33,364 bases of DNA from Gammaproteobacteria bacterium (GCA_024642505.1 JAHEAZ010000027.1:1-33364); one strand, 5' to 3'; shown: positions 23,701 through 32,959, counted from the first letter of the stretch. Notes: a model not told the origin generated them from the letters alone. A program made the numbers and translations.

Positions 23701-23997
23701 GTTTTCCTGATGCTGTTCCGCACCGCTCTCTTCGCGAGAGGTCCGGTTTACTGACCGCGCCGCAATGACCCCCGAAACACCCGACGCGGCACCATTGTGT
23801 GCCGACTTGTAAGCTTTATGTAACTTTACGTGCTATTAGCGGCAAGGCTGTGAGAGAGTGACCTCAAGGCGCCACGGATTTTCCGACCACGGCCCGTCCG
23901 ACACGCTGTCGCTTTCAACCATCACGGTTTCCTTGCGGCGCGTGTCGAGCGGTGCCGACCATCGAGGCTGAAGGCGAGCGTCTGTTTCGAGTCCTTG
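23701..23997. other. Intergenic region without a recognised gene
   Basis: About 300 bases lie between the tRNA terminator and the minus-strand exported protein gene. The only structure noted is a small hairpin CTCTC-TTCGC-GAGAG at 23726-23740. A moderately AT-rich patch lies near 23808-23840. No ORF, promoter or terminator for the neighbouring minus-strand gene is convincing. Confidence 0.5.
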
Positions 23998-25227
23998 CTA
24001 CTGCCCGATGTTGGGCGCGGCGACCTTGGTAAACCCGGCGGGAACCTCGAACTGATCCGCAGGCACCGCATCCTGGCTCACGGAAGTCGTCTCACTAAAA
24101 AAGCGAAATATCCGTACCGACCCGCCCGGCGGGGTGGTCTGATCGGGAGCCGGTGGCGGAGATTCCTGTTTCTTCTTTTTGGAGAACATTCCCGACACCA
24201 TCTTCGATGCGGCGGCTGCTGCCGCTGAACCCGCGATGGCGCCGGCGATCCCACCACCGACCGATCCTGCTGCGGTGCGGGCGGTTTCCTGGGCGGCTAC
24301 GCTGGCGGCCGTCGCGGTTCCTGCCTCCAGGCCCGCCTGAGCCGCATCAGCGAAGGCTGCATCCTGGGATATCTGTGTACCTTCCGCGGTCTTGCAGTCT
24401 GGTCCGCCGATGTCGAGTTGCATGATCGTCCGGGTGGGCAGCCCCTCGAACTCGGCGGAGTGCTTGCTGATCTCGGCCCATCCACTGCCGAACCGATCCG
24501 CCATGTGCGTTGCCTGGCCCCGGACCGCCGGGCCGAATACTTCGGTCAGTCCCAGCTTGCCGGCATAGGCTTTCCAGAATTCCGTCAGCTGGTCGCCGCC
24601 GACCTGGTCATTGGCCAGCCACTGCTCCATGTACCAGGTCATCTCGCAGGCATTGCCGGTCTTCCGGTCCCGGCAGGTGCTCTTGACCGAAATGACCGCC
24701 TGTTCACTGTCGAGTCCGGCGATGGTCGAGTGCTCGCCGGTCCGCCTGCTTTCGACCCGTGGTTCGTCCCATTCGCAGGATTCGTCATCCACCGGCAGCG
24801 CGGCACCGTTACCAGGAGCGCCGCTGTTCTCGACCTCGTTCATCGCCGATTCGACTTGCTCGGCCACAGCCTGCATCTGTGCCCGCATTTCGGCGAAGGT
24901 CATCTCCGTGTACTTCTTTCCCGCCATGTCGATGTTGTAGATTTTCTCTTCGTCCAGACGAATGACCTCGGCGGACTCGTTGTCGCCCCGCGCGAGCATG
25001 CGCATCATCTTGGACTTGAACTTGAGCGTCGAATTGGTGCGAGCTTTCTGGCCGGCGATCATCGTGCTGTTCTGGCCCTCAACGGCCGCGACACTCAGCC
25101 CGCCGAGCGCGTCCACTGTGTAACGTTCGTCAATCCTGATGTCGGCACGAGCGGTTGTGCCCAGCATCGACACGAGAACCAGTCCTGCGACAAGTATTGA
25201 TCTGTCGCGCACCAAGCACAGTTTCAT
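23998..25227 (-). CDS. Exported protein of unknown function with glycine-zipper segment
   Basis: This 409-residue protein starts with a clear Sec signal peptide (MKLCLVRDRS, hydrophobic LVAGLVLVSMLG, cleavage after ARA near residue 28). The mature N-terminal half is beta-rich with repeated lines such as VIRLDEEKIYNIDMAGKKY, reminiscent of DUF4412-type periplasmic proteins, a resemblance from memory only. Four cysteines (ESCEW, STCRD, NACEM, PDCKT) may form disulphides. Residues about 321-346 form a glycine/alanine zipper (GSVGGGIAGAIAGSA), then a lysine run KKKK and a proline-rich stretch. This suggests membrane insertion or oligomerisation, with a soluble C-terminal tail. The ATG at 25227 is chosen since the signal peptide begins there; longer frames are not supported. 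Function is not known. Confidence 0.7.
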   Translation of the reverse strand: MKLCLVRDRSILVAGLVLVSMLGTTARADIRIDERYTVDALGGLSVAAVEGQNSTMIAGQKARTNSTLKFKSKMMRMLARGDNESAEVIRLDEEKIYNIDMAGKKYTEMTFAEMRAQMQAVAEQVESAMNEVENSGAPGNGAALPVDDESCEWDEPRVESRRTGEHSTIAGLDSEQAVISVKSTCRDRKTGNACEMTWYMEQWLANDQVGGDQLTEFWKAYAGKLGLTEVFGPAVRGQATHMADRFGSGWAEISKHSAEFEGLPTRTIMQLDIGGPDCKTAEGTQISQDAAFADAAQAGLEAGTATAASVAAQETARTAAGSVGGGIAGAIAGSAAAAAASKMVSGMFSKKKKQESPPPAPDQTTPPGGSVRIFRFFSETTSVSQDAVPADQFEVPAGFTKVAAPNIGQ

Positions 25228-25408
25228 GGCTGTTTTCCCCACTGATGGTCGGTATTTACCATATTCCGACTTGCAGAACGTATTGTGAATGACGGGTCGG
25301 ATCCCAGGCATCGGGAGTGTTGGCAATGTGCGGGTTCTCAGCCGGACGCGTTTGGGAGTAGCCTGAGGTAGTAACCCGCGCCAGGTGGGGTACCGGGGGA
25401 GGGAGCAG

Positions 25409-25960
25409 TTGCCTACCAGGAAGGAGCCAGTCGAATGCGGCGCATGCCGGGGCACGGGCCTGCGACGAGGCAGGTTGTGTGAGGCATGTGGCGGATACGG
25501 CCGGCTGCCGGCGGCGAAGTCTCCAACACCGACTGGCGCGAAAGCGGCCAGGAAGCGGCAGTTCCGCGCAGCGCAAGAGAAACCACGCGTCGTTTCCCGC
25601 CGGGTTTCGCCAGCTTCCTCGCGGAAGGCCGAAAGCGCGTGGTTCCAGGCCATCGCTGACACCGACAGGATGACGTTCGAGCAGTGGCTGCAGGCGCATG
25701 AGAAGGAATGTCGCCTGGCAGTTTCCTACGAGAAGGCGAAGCAGCAATGGCTGCAGCGAGCCTACGACCTGTTCGTTTCGGATGTCGCGGCGCGGGGAGG
25801 CAAGCCCTGGTCCTTTGGATCTTTTCAAACCAGGCTGCAGGTCGGCTATCCAAGCTATCGCAGCTGGTGCCAGGACGAGTACCTGGGATACAGGGCAGGG
25901 TGGCGAGGACTCTATGGAAGTACGGCGCGTCGCAAGACCGTGCCCCGTCGGAAGAAGTAG
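25409..25960 (+). CDS. Small protein with DnaJ-type CxxCxGxG zinc-finger pair
   Basis: This 183-residue basic protein is not a family I recognise. The N-terminus has two CxxCxGxG motifs, CGACRGTG (residues 10-17) and CEACGGYG (24-31), the pattern of the DnaJ cysteine-rich region. Two such motifs could hold one zinc ion. A lysine/arginine-rich linker follows, then a C-terminal domain of about 95 residues rich in Trp, Tyr and Phe (TFEQWLQAHEKECRLAVSYE, SFGSFQTRLQVGYPSYRSW). There is no J-domain. The TTG at 25409 is chosen because GGGGGAGGGAG lies just upstream. A GTG at 25385 would add eight residues. It diverges from the exported protein gene. A nucleic-acid- or chaperone-related role is only a guess. 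Confidence 0.6.
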   Translation: MPTRKEPVECGACRGTGLRRGRLCEACGGYGRLPAAKSPTPTGAKAARKRQFRAAQEKPRVVSRRVSPASSRKAESAWFQAIADTDRMTFEQWLQAHEKECRLAVSYEKAKQQWLQRAYDLFVSDVAARGGKPWSFGSFQTRLQVGYPSYRSWCQDEYLGYRAGWRGLYGSTARRKTVPRRKK

Positions 25961-26016
25961 CGAATGCGCTGGCGTCGTCCCCGCGCCCGGTGCAGGACGC
26001 TAAGCTCCCCCGATCG

Positions 26017-26078
26017 ATTTATGGAAATAACATTAATATAATACGATAAATATTTGATATTAAATATTTTTATTATCA
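26017..26078. other. AT-rich island upstream of the acetyltransferase
   Basis: About 60 bases with very low GC lie in the gap before the acetyltransferase gene. They include an imperfect inverted repeat built on AAATATTT (about 26048-26069). It resembles the island at 2052-2108 in composition, not in sequence. Confidence 0.55.
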
Positions 26079-26082
26079 GAAT
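26054..26082 (+). promoter_or_regulatory. Possible sigma-70 promoter of the acetyltransferase
   Basis: TTGATA (26054-26059) and CAGAAT (26077-26082) are 17 bases apart at the right edge of the AT-rich island, about 40 bases before the start codon. The -35 matches five of six and the -10 four of six. Confidence 0.4.
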
Positions 26083-26121
26083 CTGTGAAGTCCAAGTGCC
26101 GTTAGCGAGGAGACGCGTTCG

Positions 26122-26574
26122 ATGAGTGCCTTGGCCACCAGGCTTGCAACTGCGCATGACGCTGCCGCGGTCGCAATGCTCTTCGATGCCTATCGCCAGT
26201 TCTATGGGAAGGCGCCGGATCTCGCGTTGGCCCGGGAGTTCATCCGCGACCGGATCGCCATGACTGAGTCTGTGGTAATCGTCGCGGAAAACGGGCAGCA
26301 AGGGATCGTAGGTTTCTGTCAGTTGTACCCCACGTTTTGCTCAGTGGCAGCGGCGCGGATTTGCGTCCTATATGACCTGTTCGTGAAGCGAGAGGCGCGA
26401 CACGCGGGTGCAGGTCGCGCATTGATGCTGGCGGCAGAGGCCCATGCTGCAGAAAACGGATTCGTGCGCATGGACCTGTCGACAGCCAAAACCAATCTTG
26501 AGGCGCAGGCGCTGTACGAGTCGCTCGGCTGGATTCGCGACGAGGCCTTCTACGTGTACAGCAGGGCCTTGTAG
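26122..26574 (+). CDS. GNAT-family N-acetyltransferase
   Basis: This 150-residue protein is a single GNAT domain, transferring an acetyl group from acetyl-CoA to an unknown amine. Motif A is seen in LFVKREARHAGAGRALMLAA, in part, where RHAGAG fits the (Q/R)xxGx(G/A) CoA pyrophosphate loop. The C-terminal NLEAQALYESLGW segment is the usual motif B. Length is normal. AGGAGA lies about eight bases before the ATG. The gene converges on the acyl-CoA synthetase gene with 28 bases between their stops. Substrate cannot be inferred. Confidence 0.88.
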   Translation: MSALATRLATAHDAAAVAMLFDAYRQFYGKAPDLALAREFIRDRIAMTESVVIVAENGQQGIVGFCQLYPTFCSVAAARICVLYDLFVKREARHAGAGRALMLAAEAHAAENGFVRMDLSTAKTNLEAQALYESLGWIRDEAFYVYSRAL

Positions 26575-26602
26575 CGCTAGCCGATCTTCCCGCTACCGCA
26601 CC

Positions 26603-28240
26603 CTATTCCGCACCGGGCCACACGTAATCCGCGAACTGCTTGCGCAGCTCGAGTTTCGAGATCTTGCCGGTAGCTGTCAGGGGAATACTCTCGACGAAGG
26701 CCACGTCGTCGGGAGTCCACCACCTGGCGATGCGCCCCTGCAGCCAGCCGAGGATCTCCTCGCGCGTCGGCTGCTCACCGGGGCGCGGTACGACGATCAG
26801 CAATGGCCGCTCGTCCCACTTCGAATGTTTGATGCCAATTACTGCCGCCTGCAGGACCTTGGGGTGGCCGCTCGCGATGTTCTCCAGGTCGATCGAGCTG
26901 ATCCACTCACCACCCGACTTGATCACGTCTTTGGCGCGGTCGGTGATCTGCATCACGCCATCGGGGTCCATGGTCGCGACGTCGCCAGTGGCGAACCAGC
27001 CGGTTTCCGAGTGCGCCTCGCTTGGATGGCCGAGTTTGAAGTAGTCGCTGCAGACAAAGGGCCCGCGGACCTTGACCACGCCTGCCGACTTGCCGTCCCA
27101 GGGCAGTTCCCTGCCGAAATCGTCGACGATCTTCATCTGCACACCGAGGACGGGCTGGCCCTGCTTGACGCGCAGCGCATCCTGTTCGGCCTCGGGCCAC
27201 TCCTCGAACCCGTGCGGGAAGGCATTCAGGGTGCCGATCGGACTCATCTCGGTCATGCCCCAGGCATGCAGGACCTCGCAGTCGTGTTTCTCCACGAACT
27301 CTTTCATGATCGCAAGCGGGCAGGCTGAACCGCCGACGGACACGCGCCGCAAGGGTGCCAGCTTGATGCCCGCCTCGCGAGCATGGTTGAGCAGCAGCTG
27401 CCAGACCGTTGGCACGCCCGCGGCAAGGGTGATGCTTTCCTCCTTGATCAATGCGGCCAGCGTCGCGCCGTCACCCATCTTCGGGCCCGGGAAGACCATC
27501 TTGGTACCAATCGAGGGCGCGGCGTAGGCCAATCCCCAGGAGTTGGCATGAAACATCGGCACCACGACCAGCGCCACGTCCCGGCGCGTACAGCCGAGGC
27601 TGTCGCCCATCAGGGCGACAAAGTTGTGCAGGACCGTCGAACGGTGGCTGAACAGCACGCCCTTGGGGTTGCCGGTCGTGCCCGACGTGTAGCAAAGGGA
27701 ACTGGCGGCTCGCTCGTCGAGGTCGGGCCAGTCGAAGCTGTCGGCCTCGTCGGCGATGAAGGATTCATATGACACAAGGTCCGACAACGCACTACTTGGC
27801 ATGTGCGCGTCGTCGGTCAGGACCACGACCTGCTCGAGCGACTCGAGTGCCGGCCACAGCTTCTCGACCAGCGGCAGGACCATCGGGTCGACGAATAGCA
27901 GCCGGTCCTCGGCATGGTTGACGATATAGGCGACCTGCTCGGGAAACAGCCTCGGGTTGATCGTATGCAGGACCGCACCCATGCAGGACACCGCGTAATA
28001 CAGTTCCAGATGCCGGTAATCGTTCCAGGCCAGCGTCGCGACGCGATCGCCGGGCTTGATGCCGGCGCGCGTCAGGGCGTTGGCCAGCTTGCGGGCACGA
28101 TGGAAGATTTCTCGCAGCGTCGTGCGATGGCGTGGCGTGTCGACCGTGACCGACACCACCTCCGTGTCGCCATGGCAGCGATCCGCGTGCCGCATGATGT
28201 CGGTGATCACAAGCGGCGTGTCCATCATCAGGCCGTGCAT
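26603..28240 (-). CDS. AlkK-like medium/long-chain acyl-CoA synthetase
   Basis: This 545-residue AMP-forming ligase activates fatty acids to acyl-CoA with ATP. The phosphate-binding loop reads YTSGTTGNPKGV. The aromatic-gate/adenine region appears as HAWGMTEMSP, and the hinge region as GWFATGDVATMDPDG followed by DRAKDVIKSGGEWIS. Lys in TGKISK near the C-terminus is the adenylation lysine. The N-terminus (MDTPLVITDIMRHADRCHGD) resembles Pseudomonas AlkK, a medium-chain ligase, so medium- to long-chain acids are the likely substrates. The ATG at 28240 follows a G-rich ribosome site; a start six codons upstream is less likely. It is the last gene of the beta-oxidation cluster, separated by 116 bases from the dehydrogenase gene, so it may have its own promoter. 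Confidence 0.9.
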   Translation of the reverse strand: MHGLMMDTPLVITDIMRHADRCHGDTEVVSVTVDTPRHRTTLREIFHRARKLANALTRAGIKPGDRVATLAWNDYRHLELYYAVSCMGAVLHTINPRLFPEQVAYIVNHAEDRLLFVDPMVLPLVEKLWPALESLEQVVVLTDDAHMPSSALSDLVSYESFIADEADSFDWPDLDERAASSLCYTSGTTGNPKGVLFSHRSTVLHNFVALMGDSLGCTRRDVALVVVPMFHANSWGLAYAAPSIGTKMVFPGPKMGDGATLAALIKEESITLAAGVPTVWQLLLNHAREAGIKLAPLRRVSVGGSACPLAIMKEFVEKHDCEVLHAWGMTEMSPIGTLNAFPHGFEEWPEAEQDALRVKQGQPVLGVQMKIVDDFGRELPWDGKSAGVVKVRGPFVCSDYFKLGHPSEAHSETGWFATGDVATMDPDGVMQITDRAKDVIKSGGEWISSIDLENIASGHPKVLQAAVIGIKHSKWDERPLLIVVPRPGEQPTREEILGWLQGRIARWWTPDDVAFVESIPLTATGKISKLELRKQFADYVWPGAE

Positions 28241-28356
28241 GGTGCCCCCCTTAACCACAGGTACCGAGCTTGGCCCAAGGATAACGGCGCCAGGCGGCTC
28301 ATGCCACGTGTCGGTCGGCCCGTAGCACGAGCGGGGTGGCCGGAAGAACTGGACCG

Positions 28357-29511
28357 CTACAATTTCCGCTCGTCGAGCCCGAGCGAACGGCCGATGATTT
28401 CCTTCATGATCTCGGAGGTACCGGCATAGATCCGCGAGACGCGGGCGTCGGTGTACATGCGGCAGATGCGGTAGTCGTCCATGTAGCCGGCGCCGCCATG
28501 TAGCTGGACGCAGTCGTCCATGACGCGATTCTCGAGCTCGCTGGTGAGCAGCTTGGCCTCGGCAGCAACCTCAACGGTAAGCCTGCCTGCGTTGTGCTCC
28601 ATCACGCAGTGGTCCAGGAAGATCTGCACGGCATCGAGCTGCGCCCGCATTTCGGCCATCTTGAACCGGGAATTCTGGAAGGTGCCGATAGGCCGGCCAA
28701 AGGCCTTGCGTTCCTTGATGTACTCGAGCGTGATGTCGAAAGCAACCTGGGCGTGAGAGATGTTGCCGCAGGCATTCATCAACCTCTCCTCGGCGAGAAA
28801 CCTCGTCAGGTACTTGAAGCCCTGGGTCGCGTCGCCGAGTACATGGGATTTAGGCACCTTGATGTCGTCGAAGAACAGTTCCGAGGTGTCCTGCGCCTTC
28901 AGTCCCATCTTGGAAAGGTTCTGGCCGCGACGGAAGCCCTCCATGTCGGCCTCCACCAGGAACAGTCCAAGCCCGCTGCGCTTGTCCGGGACGGTTCGCG
29001 CCGCGACCACGAACAGGTTGCCGATCTGGCCGTTGGATATGAAAGTCTTGGAGCCGTTCAGGATCCAGTGGTCGCCTTTTTCTTCGGCCCTGCTCTTGAT
29101 CCCGGCGAGATCGCTGCCCGTGCCGGGTTCGGTCATGGCGATGCCGAGTATGCGGTCGCCTGTCACGCAGCCTGGCAGGAACAGGTCCTTCTGCGCCTCG
29201 GTGCCGAGGTGCCCAATGTAGGGCGCCACCAGAACCGAATGCAGCGACAGGAAGAAGCTGATATCGCCGTGCCTGAGGCCTTCCTCGATGAGGATCTGTT
29301 CATAGCGGAAGTCGGCGATGCCGGCGCCGCCGTACTTCTCGTCTGCCCACATCAGCAGGTAACCCTGCTCGCCCGCCTTGCGGAACCATTCGGGGTCGAC
29401 GAAGCCCTGCTGCCGCCAACGCTCGGTGTGGGGTTCCACCTCGCTCTGGAACCAACGGCGAGCGCCGTCGCGGAACATCTCGTGGTCTTCGGTAAAGATC
29501 GTTCTGTTCAT
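28357..29511 (-). CDS. Acyl-CoA dehydrogenase (LCAD/IVD-type active site)
   Basis: This 384-residue flavoenzyme oxidises acyl-CoA to trans-2-enoyl-CoA using FAD. Family signatures include AMTEPGTGSDLAGIKSRA, GSKTFISNGQ and the C-terminal RIYAGTSEIMKEIIGRSLG. In short- and medium-chain enzymes the catalytic glutamate is in this last motif (YEGT), but here it is alanine. A glutamate in FLAEERLMNA falls where long-chain and isovaleryl-CoA dehydrogenases carry the base, so activity is expected to be retained. The start at 29511 (MNRTIFTEDHEMF) is chosen since the upstream extension is not conserved-looking. It lies 19 bases after the hydratase/dehydrogenase gene in the same operon. Confidence 0.92.
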   Translation of the reverse strand: MNRTIFTEDHEMFRDGARRWFQSEVEPHTERWRQQGFVDPEWFRKAGEQGYLLMWADEKYGGAGIADFRYEQILIEEGLRHGDISFFLSLHSVLVAPYIGHLGTEAQKDLFLPGCVTGDRILGIAMTEPGTGSDLAGIKSRAEEKGDHWILNGSKTFISNGQIGNLFVVAARTVPDKRSGLGLFLVEADMEGFRRGQNLSKMGLKAQDTSELFFDDIKVPKSHVLGDATQGFKYLTRFLAEERLMNACGNISHAQVAFDITLEYIKERKAFGRPIGTFQNSRFKMAEMRAQLDAVQIFLDHCVMEHNAGRLTVEVAAEAKLLTSELENRVMDDCVQLHGGAGYMDDYRICRMYTDARVSRIYAGTSEIMKEIIGRSLGLDERKL

Positions 29512-29530
29512 GGCTCTAACTCGCTTTGGG

Positions 29531-31696
29531 TCAGGCGCTCTTGCCGGCACCTGGCAACGGGTAAAAACCTTCCCCGGCCGCAGCCATCTTCTTCAGTGAG
29601 CGCGTGGGCTTGAAGCGCGGACCGTAGCGCTTGGCGAGCCGCTGGCACTCTGCCACGAACTCGGGCACGCCCAAGGTCTCTATGTAGGACAGGGCGCCTC
29701 CGGTCCACGCCGGGTAGCCGATGCCCAGGATCGATCCCAGGTCGGCGTCGGCGGGATGAGCAATGACGCCTTCCTCGAAACAACGCACGCTTTCCAGCGA
29801 CTCGATGAACAGAAAGCGCTTCATGACTTCCTCGACCGGCGGTTGCTCGGCGCTCACCGGCCAATGGTCCTTTAGACCGGGCCACAGCCGCTTTGGTCCA
29901 TCCGCCGGGTAGTCGTAGTAGCCGCCGCCCTGGCGCCTGCCCAACCGGCCAAGCTGGATCATCTTCTCGAGTCCGTCGTAGCCGACCGGCTTGATGAAAC
30001 GGGCACCCAGGTCCTGCTCAGTCTGCCGGGTGATCTTCCATTGCAGCTCGAGCGTCACTTCGTCGGATACGGCGAGCGGTCCAACGGGAAACCCGGCCAT
30101 CTTCGCGGCGTTCTCGATCAGCGCCGGCGCGATGCCCTCCGCGAGCATGGCCTGGCCTTCGTTGCTGATCGTGCCGATGACGCGGCTGGTATAGAAGCCG
30201 CGGCTGTCGTTGACGACGATGGGCGTCTTCTTCAGCTGGCCAACGTAGTCGAGCGCACGGGCCAGCGTCGCTTCAGAGGTCCGCCTGCCTACGATGATCT
30301 CCACCAGCGGCATCTTGTCGACCGGCGAGAAGAAGTGGATACCGATGAAATTGGCGGGCCGCTTCGAGGCCTGCGCCAGTCCGGTGATAGGCAATGTCGA
30401 AGTGTTGCTGGCCAACACCGTGCCCTTGCCGATGACAGCTTCTGCCTTGGCGGTCACGTCGGCCTTGATGTCGCGCTGCTCGAACACCGCTTCGACGACG
30501 AGCTCGCAGCCGGCGAGGTCGGCGTAGTCGGACGTAGCCTTTATTCTTGACAGCAGGGCGTCCGCCTGGTCTTGCGTTACCTTGCCGCGCTGTATGCCCT
30601 TGGCAAGCAGCTTGCTGGAGTAGCCCCGGCCTTTCTCGGCCGCCTCGCGGCTCGTGTCGAGCAGCACGACCTCGATACCGGCCTGGGCGGAAACGTATGC
30701 GATTCCCGCACCCATCATTCCCGCGCCAAGGATGCCAAGTTTCCCGACTTGGCTCTTGGCGATGCCCGCCGGCCGGCGGGCGAGAGCGTCGGCCAACCCC
30801 TTGTTCACGAACAGGGTGCGCATCAGGTTGCGGGCGACGGGACCGGCCAGCAACTTGCCGAAGTACTTGGACTCCACCGCCAGGCCGCGGTCGAACGGCA
30901 GCTGGCAACCTTCGTAGACGGCGGACATGATTGCATTGGGCGCGGGGAAATTGTGCCAGGTGTTCTTGGCGACCAGCGAATTTCCAACCAGGAAGGCCTG
31001 TACCAGGCCCGGGTTCTGCATGCCAACGCCGCCCGGAACCTTGAAGCCCTTGCGGTCCCAGGGCGCCAGCGGTTCGGGATCCGTGGCGAGCCAGACGCGC
31101 GCTCGCGAAACCACTTCCCCGGGCGGAGCGACTTCATTGACGATGCCGAGCTTGAGGGCCTCGGCCGGCTTGACGTGCTTGCCTTCCACGATCAGCGGCA
31201 GGGCGCTGGCGATGCCAATGAGGCGTGCGAGCCGCTGCGTACCGCCTGCGCCGGGCAGCAGGCCGACCTTCACTTCGGGCAGCCCGACCACCACCTTCGG
31301 CGCGTCGGCCAGTACCCGATAGTGGCAGGCGAGGGCGAGTTCCAGTCCGCCGCCCAGCGCCAGTCCATTGATCGCTGCGGCCACCGGCTTGCCGCAGGTC
31401 TCCAGCCGTCGGTAGAGCTTGTTCAGTGCTCCGCTGAAGTCGGCGGCCTCGGCCGCGCTGATGCCGCGATCGTAGGCCGTGACCAGGTGCTTGAGGTCGG
31501 CACCGGCCATGAAATCGCGCTTGGCAGAGGTGATGACGACGCCCTTGATGGCGGTGTCGGCCGCGATGTGCTCGACAGCTTGTGCCAGGTCCGCCTGGAA
31601 CTCGGGGGTGATGACGTTGACCGGCTTGCCGGGAATATCGAGGGTGAGGGTAGCGATGCCGCCAGCGTCAACCTCGAATCGGATGGTGTTACTCAT
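29531..31696 (-). CDS. fadJ: Fused enoyl-CoA hydratase / 3-hydroxyacyl-CoA dehydrogenase
   Basis: This 721-residue multifunctional protein carries out the second and third steps of beta-oxidation. The N-terminal crotonase domain (about 1-190) has both catalytic glutamates, in GGGLELALACHYR and GLPEVKVGLLPGAGGTQRL, in part. The dehydrogenase domain begins near 310 with the NAD motif LGILGAGMMGAGIAY and has the IGIHFFSPVDKMPLVEI segment with the catalytic histidine. The C-terminal dehydrogenase repeat follows (DSRGFYTSRV, GFPVGPLAVSDE). The length fits FadB/FadJ alpha subunits. GAGGAAG lies before the ATG at 31696. FadB and FadJ cannot be separated by motif alone; the symbol is tentative. It should form a complex with the adjacent thiolase. 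Confidence 0.92.
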   Translation of the reverse strand: MSNTIRFEVDAGGIATLTLDIPGKPVNVITPEFQADLAQAVEHIAADTAIKGVVITSAKRDFMAGADLKHLVTAYDRGISAAEAADFSGALNKLYRRLETCGKPVAAAINGLALGGGLELALACHYRVLADAPKVVVGLPEVKVGLLPGAGGTQRLARLIGIASALPLIVEGKHVKPAEALKLGIVNEVAPPGEVVSRARVWLATDPEPLAPWDRKGFKVPGGVGMQNPGLVQAFLVGNSLVAKNTWHNFPAPNAIMSAVYEGCQLPFDRGLAVESKYFGKLLAGPVARNLMRTLFVNKGLADALARRPAGIAKSQVGKLGILGAGMMGAGIAYVSAQAGIEVVLLDTSREAAEKGRGYSSKLLAKGIQRGKVTQDQADALLSRIKATSDYADLAGCELVVEAVFEQRDIKADVTAKAEAVIGKGTVLASNTSTLPITGLAQASKRPANFIGIHFFSPVDKMPLVEIIVGRRTSEATLARALDYVGQLKKTPIVVNDSRGFYTSRVIGTISNEGQAMLAEGIAPALIENAAKMAGFPVGPLAVSDEVTLELQWKITRQTEQDLGARFIKPVGYDGLEKMIQLGRLGRRQGGGYYDYPADGPKRLWPGLKDHWPVSAEQPPVEEVMKRFLFIESLESVRCFEEGVIAHPADADLGSILGIGYPAWTGGALSYIETLGVPEFVAECQRLAKRYGPRFKPTRSLKKMAAAGEGFYPLPGAGKSA

Positions 31697-31725
31697 GTCT
31701 AGCTTCCTCGCGTGCCGAGCCGTGC

Positions 31726-32934
31726 TCAGACTCGCTCGATGATGGTGGCGGTGCCCATGCCGGCGCCGATGCAAAGGGTGACCAGGCCGGTGCTGGCGTC
31801 GCGCCGCTCCATCTCGTCGAGCAGAGTGCCGAGCACGATCGCGCCGGTGGCGCCGAGTGGATGACCCATGGCGATTGCGCCGCCCGCGACGTTCACCTTG
31901 TCAGGCGCGAGACCCATGTCGCGCATGTAGCGCATCACCACCGAGGCAAAGGCTTCGTTGATTTCCCACAGGTCGATGTCGGCCTCGGACATGCGCGCGC
32001 GCCTGAGCGCCTTGCGGCTCGCTGCCGCGGGACCGGTCAGCATGATCGTCGGTTCACTGCCGATCGAGGCGAAGGCACGGATGCGGGCCCGCGGCTTCAT
32101 GCCCAGCTTGCGCAGCATCTTCTTGTTGCCGACCAGCACCGCCGCGGCGCCGTCGACGATGCCGCTTGAGTTGCCGCCCGTGTGAACGTGCTGGATGGAC
32201 TCGACCCCGGGGTACTTCTGCAGTGCCACCGCGTCGAAGCCTGCCTGCTGGCCGGGCACCGCGAAGGCGGGCTTCAGGGCGGCGAGGTCGGCCAGGGTCG
32301 TTCCCGGGCGCATGTGCTCGTCGCGCTCCAGCACGACCTGGCCGATGACGTCACGGATCGGTGTGATTGAACGGGCGAACCAGCCGTTGCTCCAGGCCGC
32401 CGCGGCGCGCCGCTGGCTCTCGACGGCGTAGGCGTCCACCTGCTCGCGGGTGTAACCATCGAGCGTCGCGATCAGGTCGGCGCTGATGCCCTGGGGCACG
32501 AAGTACTGGGGATAGGCTACGGCCGGGTCAATCGGCCAGGCGCCGCCGTCCGAGCCCATCGGCACGCGCGACATCGATTCGACGCCGCCGCCAATCACGA
32601 GGTCGGACTGGCCGGACATGACCTGCGCGGCAGCGGCGTTGACTGCTTCCAGGCCGGACGCGCAGAAACGGTTGACCTGCTTGCCGGGCACGGATTCGGC
32701 ATAGCCGGCATGCAGTGCCGCTATGCGCGCAATATCCGCACCCTGCTCGCCAATCGGCGTGACGCAGCCGAGTATCACGTCGTCCAGCAACGCGGTGTCG
32801 AGGCCACTGCGGTCTCGCAGCGCAGCGAGCACCTGACTCGCCAGCGATATCGGCGTGATCTCGTGCAGCGAACCATCGGGCCGGCCCTTGCCGCGGGGGG
32901 AACGCACGTGGTCGAAGATGAATGCGTCGGTCAT
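31726..32934 (-). CDS. fadI: Acetyl-CoA C-acyltransferase (thiolase)
   Basis: This 402-residue thiolase cleaves 3-ketoacyl-CoA with CoA to give acetyl-CoA and a shortened acyl-CoA. The nucleophile Cys91 is in [12 protein letters not shown], the catalytic histidine in [15 protein letters not shown], and the second cysteine in [15 protein letters not shown] near the C-terminus. AGAGG lies eight bases before the ATG. It precedes the fused hydratase/dehydrogenase by 29 bases, the usual arrangement of the beta and alpha subunits of the trifunctional complex. The symbol is tentative, as fadA and fadI are not separable here. Confidence 0.93.
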   Translation of the reverse strand: MTDAFIFDHVRSPRGKGRPDGSLHEITPISLASQVLAALRDRSGLDTALLDDVILGCVTPIGEQGADIARIAALHAGYAESVPGKQVNRFCASGLEAVNAAAAQVMSGQSDLVIGGGVESMSRVPMGSDGGAWPIDPAVAYPQYFVPQGISADLIATLDGYTREQVDAYAVESQRRAAAAWSNGWFARSITPIRDVIGQVVLERDEHMRPGTTLADLAALKPAFAVPGQQAGFDAVALQKYPGVESIQHVHTGGNSSGIVDGAAAVLVGNKKMLRKLGMKPRARIRAFASIGSEPTIMLTGPAAASRKALRRARMSEADIDLWEINEAFASVVMRYMRDMGLAPDKVNVAGGAIAMGHPLGATGAIVLGTLLDEMERRDASTGLVTLCIGAGMGTATIIERV

Positions 32935-32959
32935 ATAGCAAGCCTCTACGGTAAAAACT

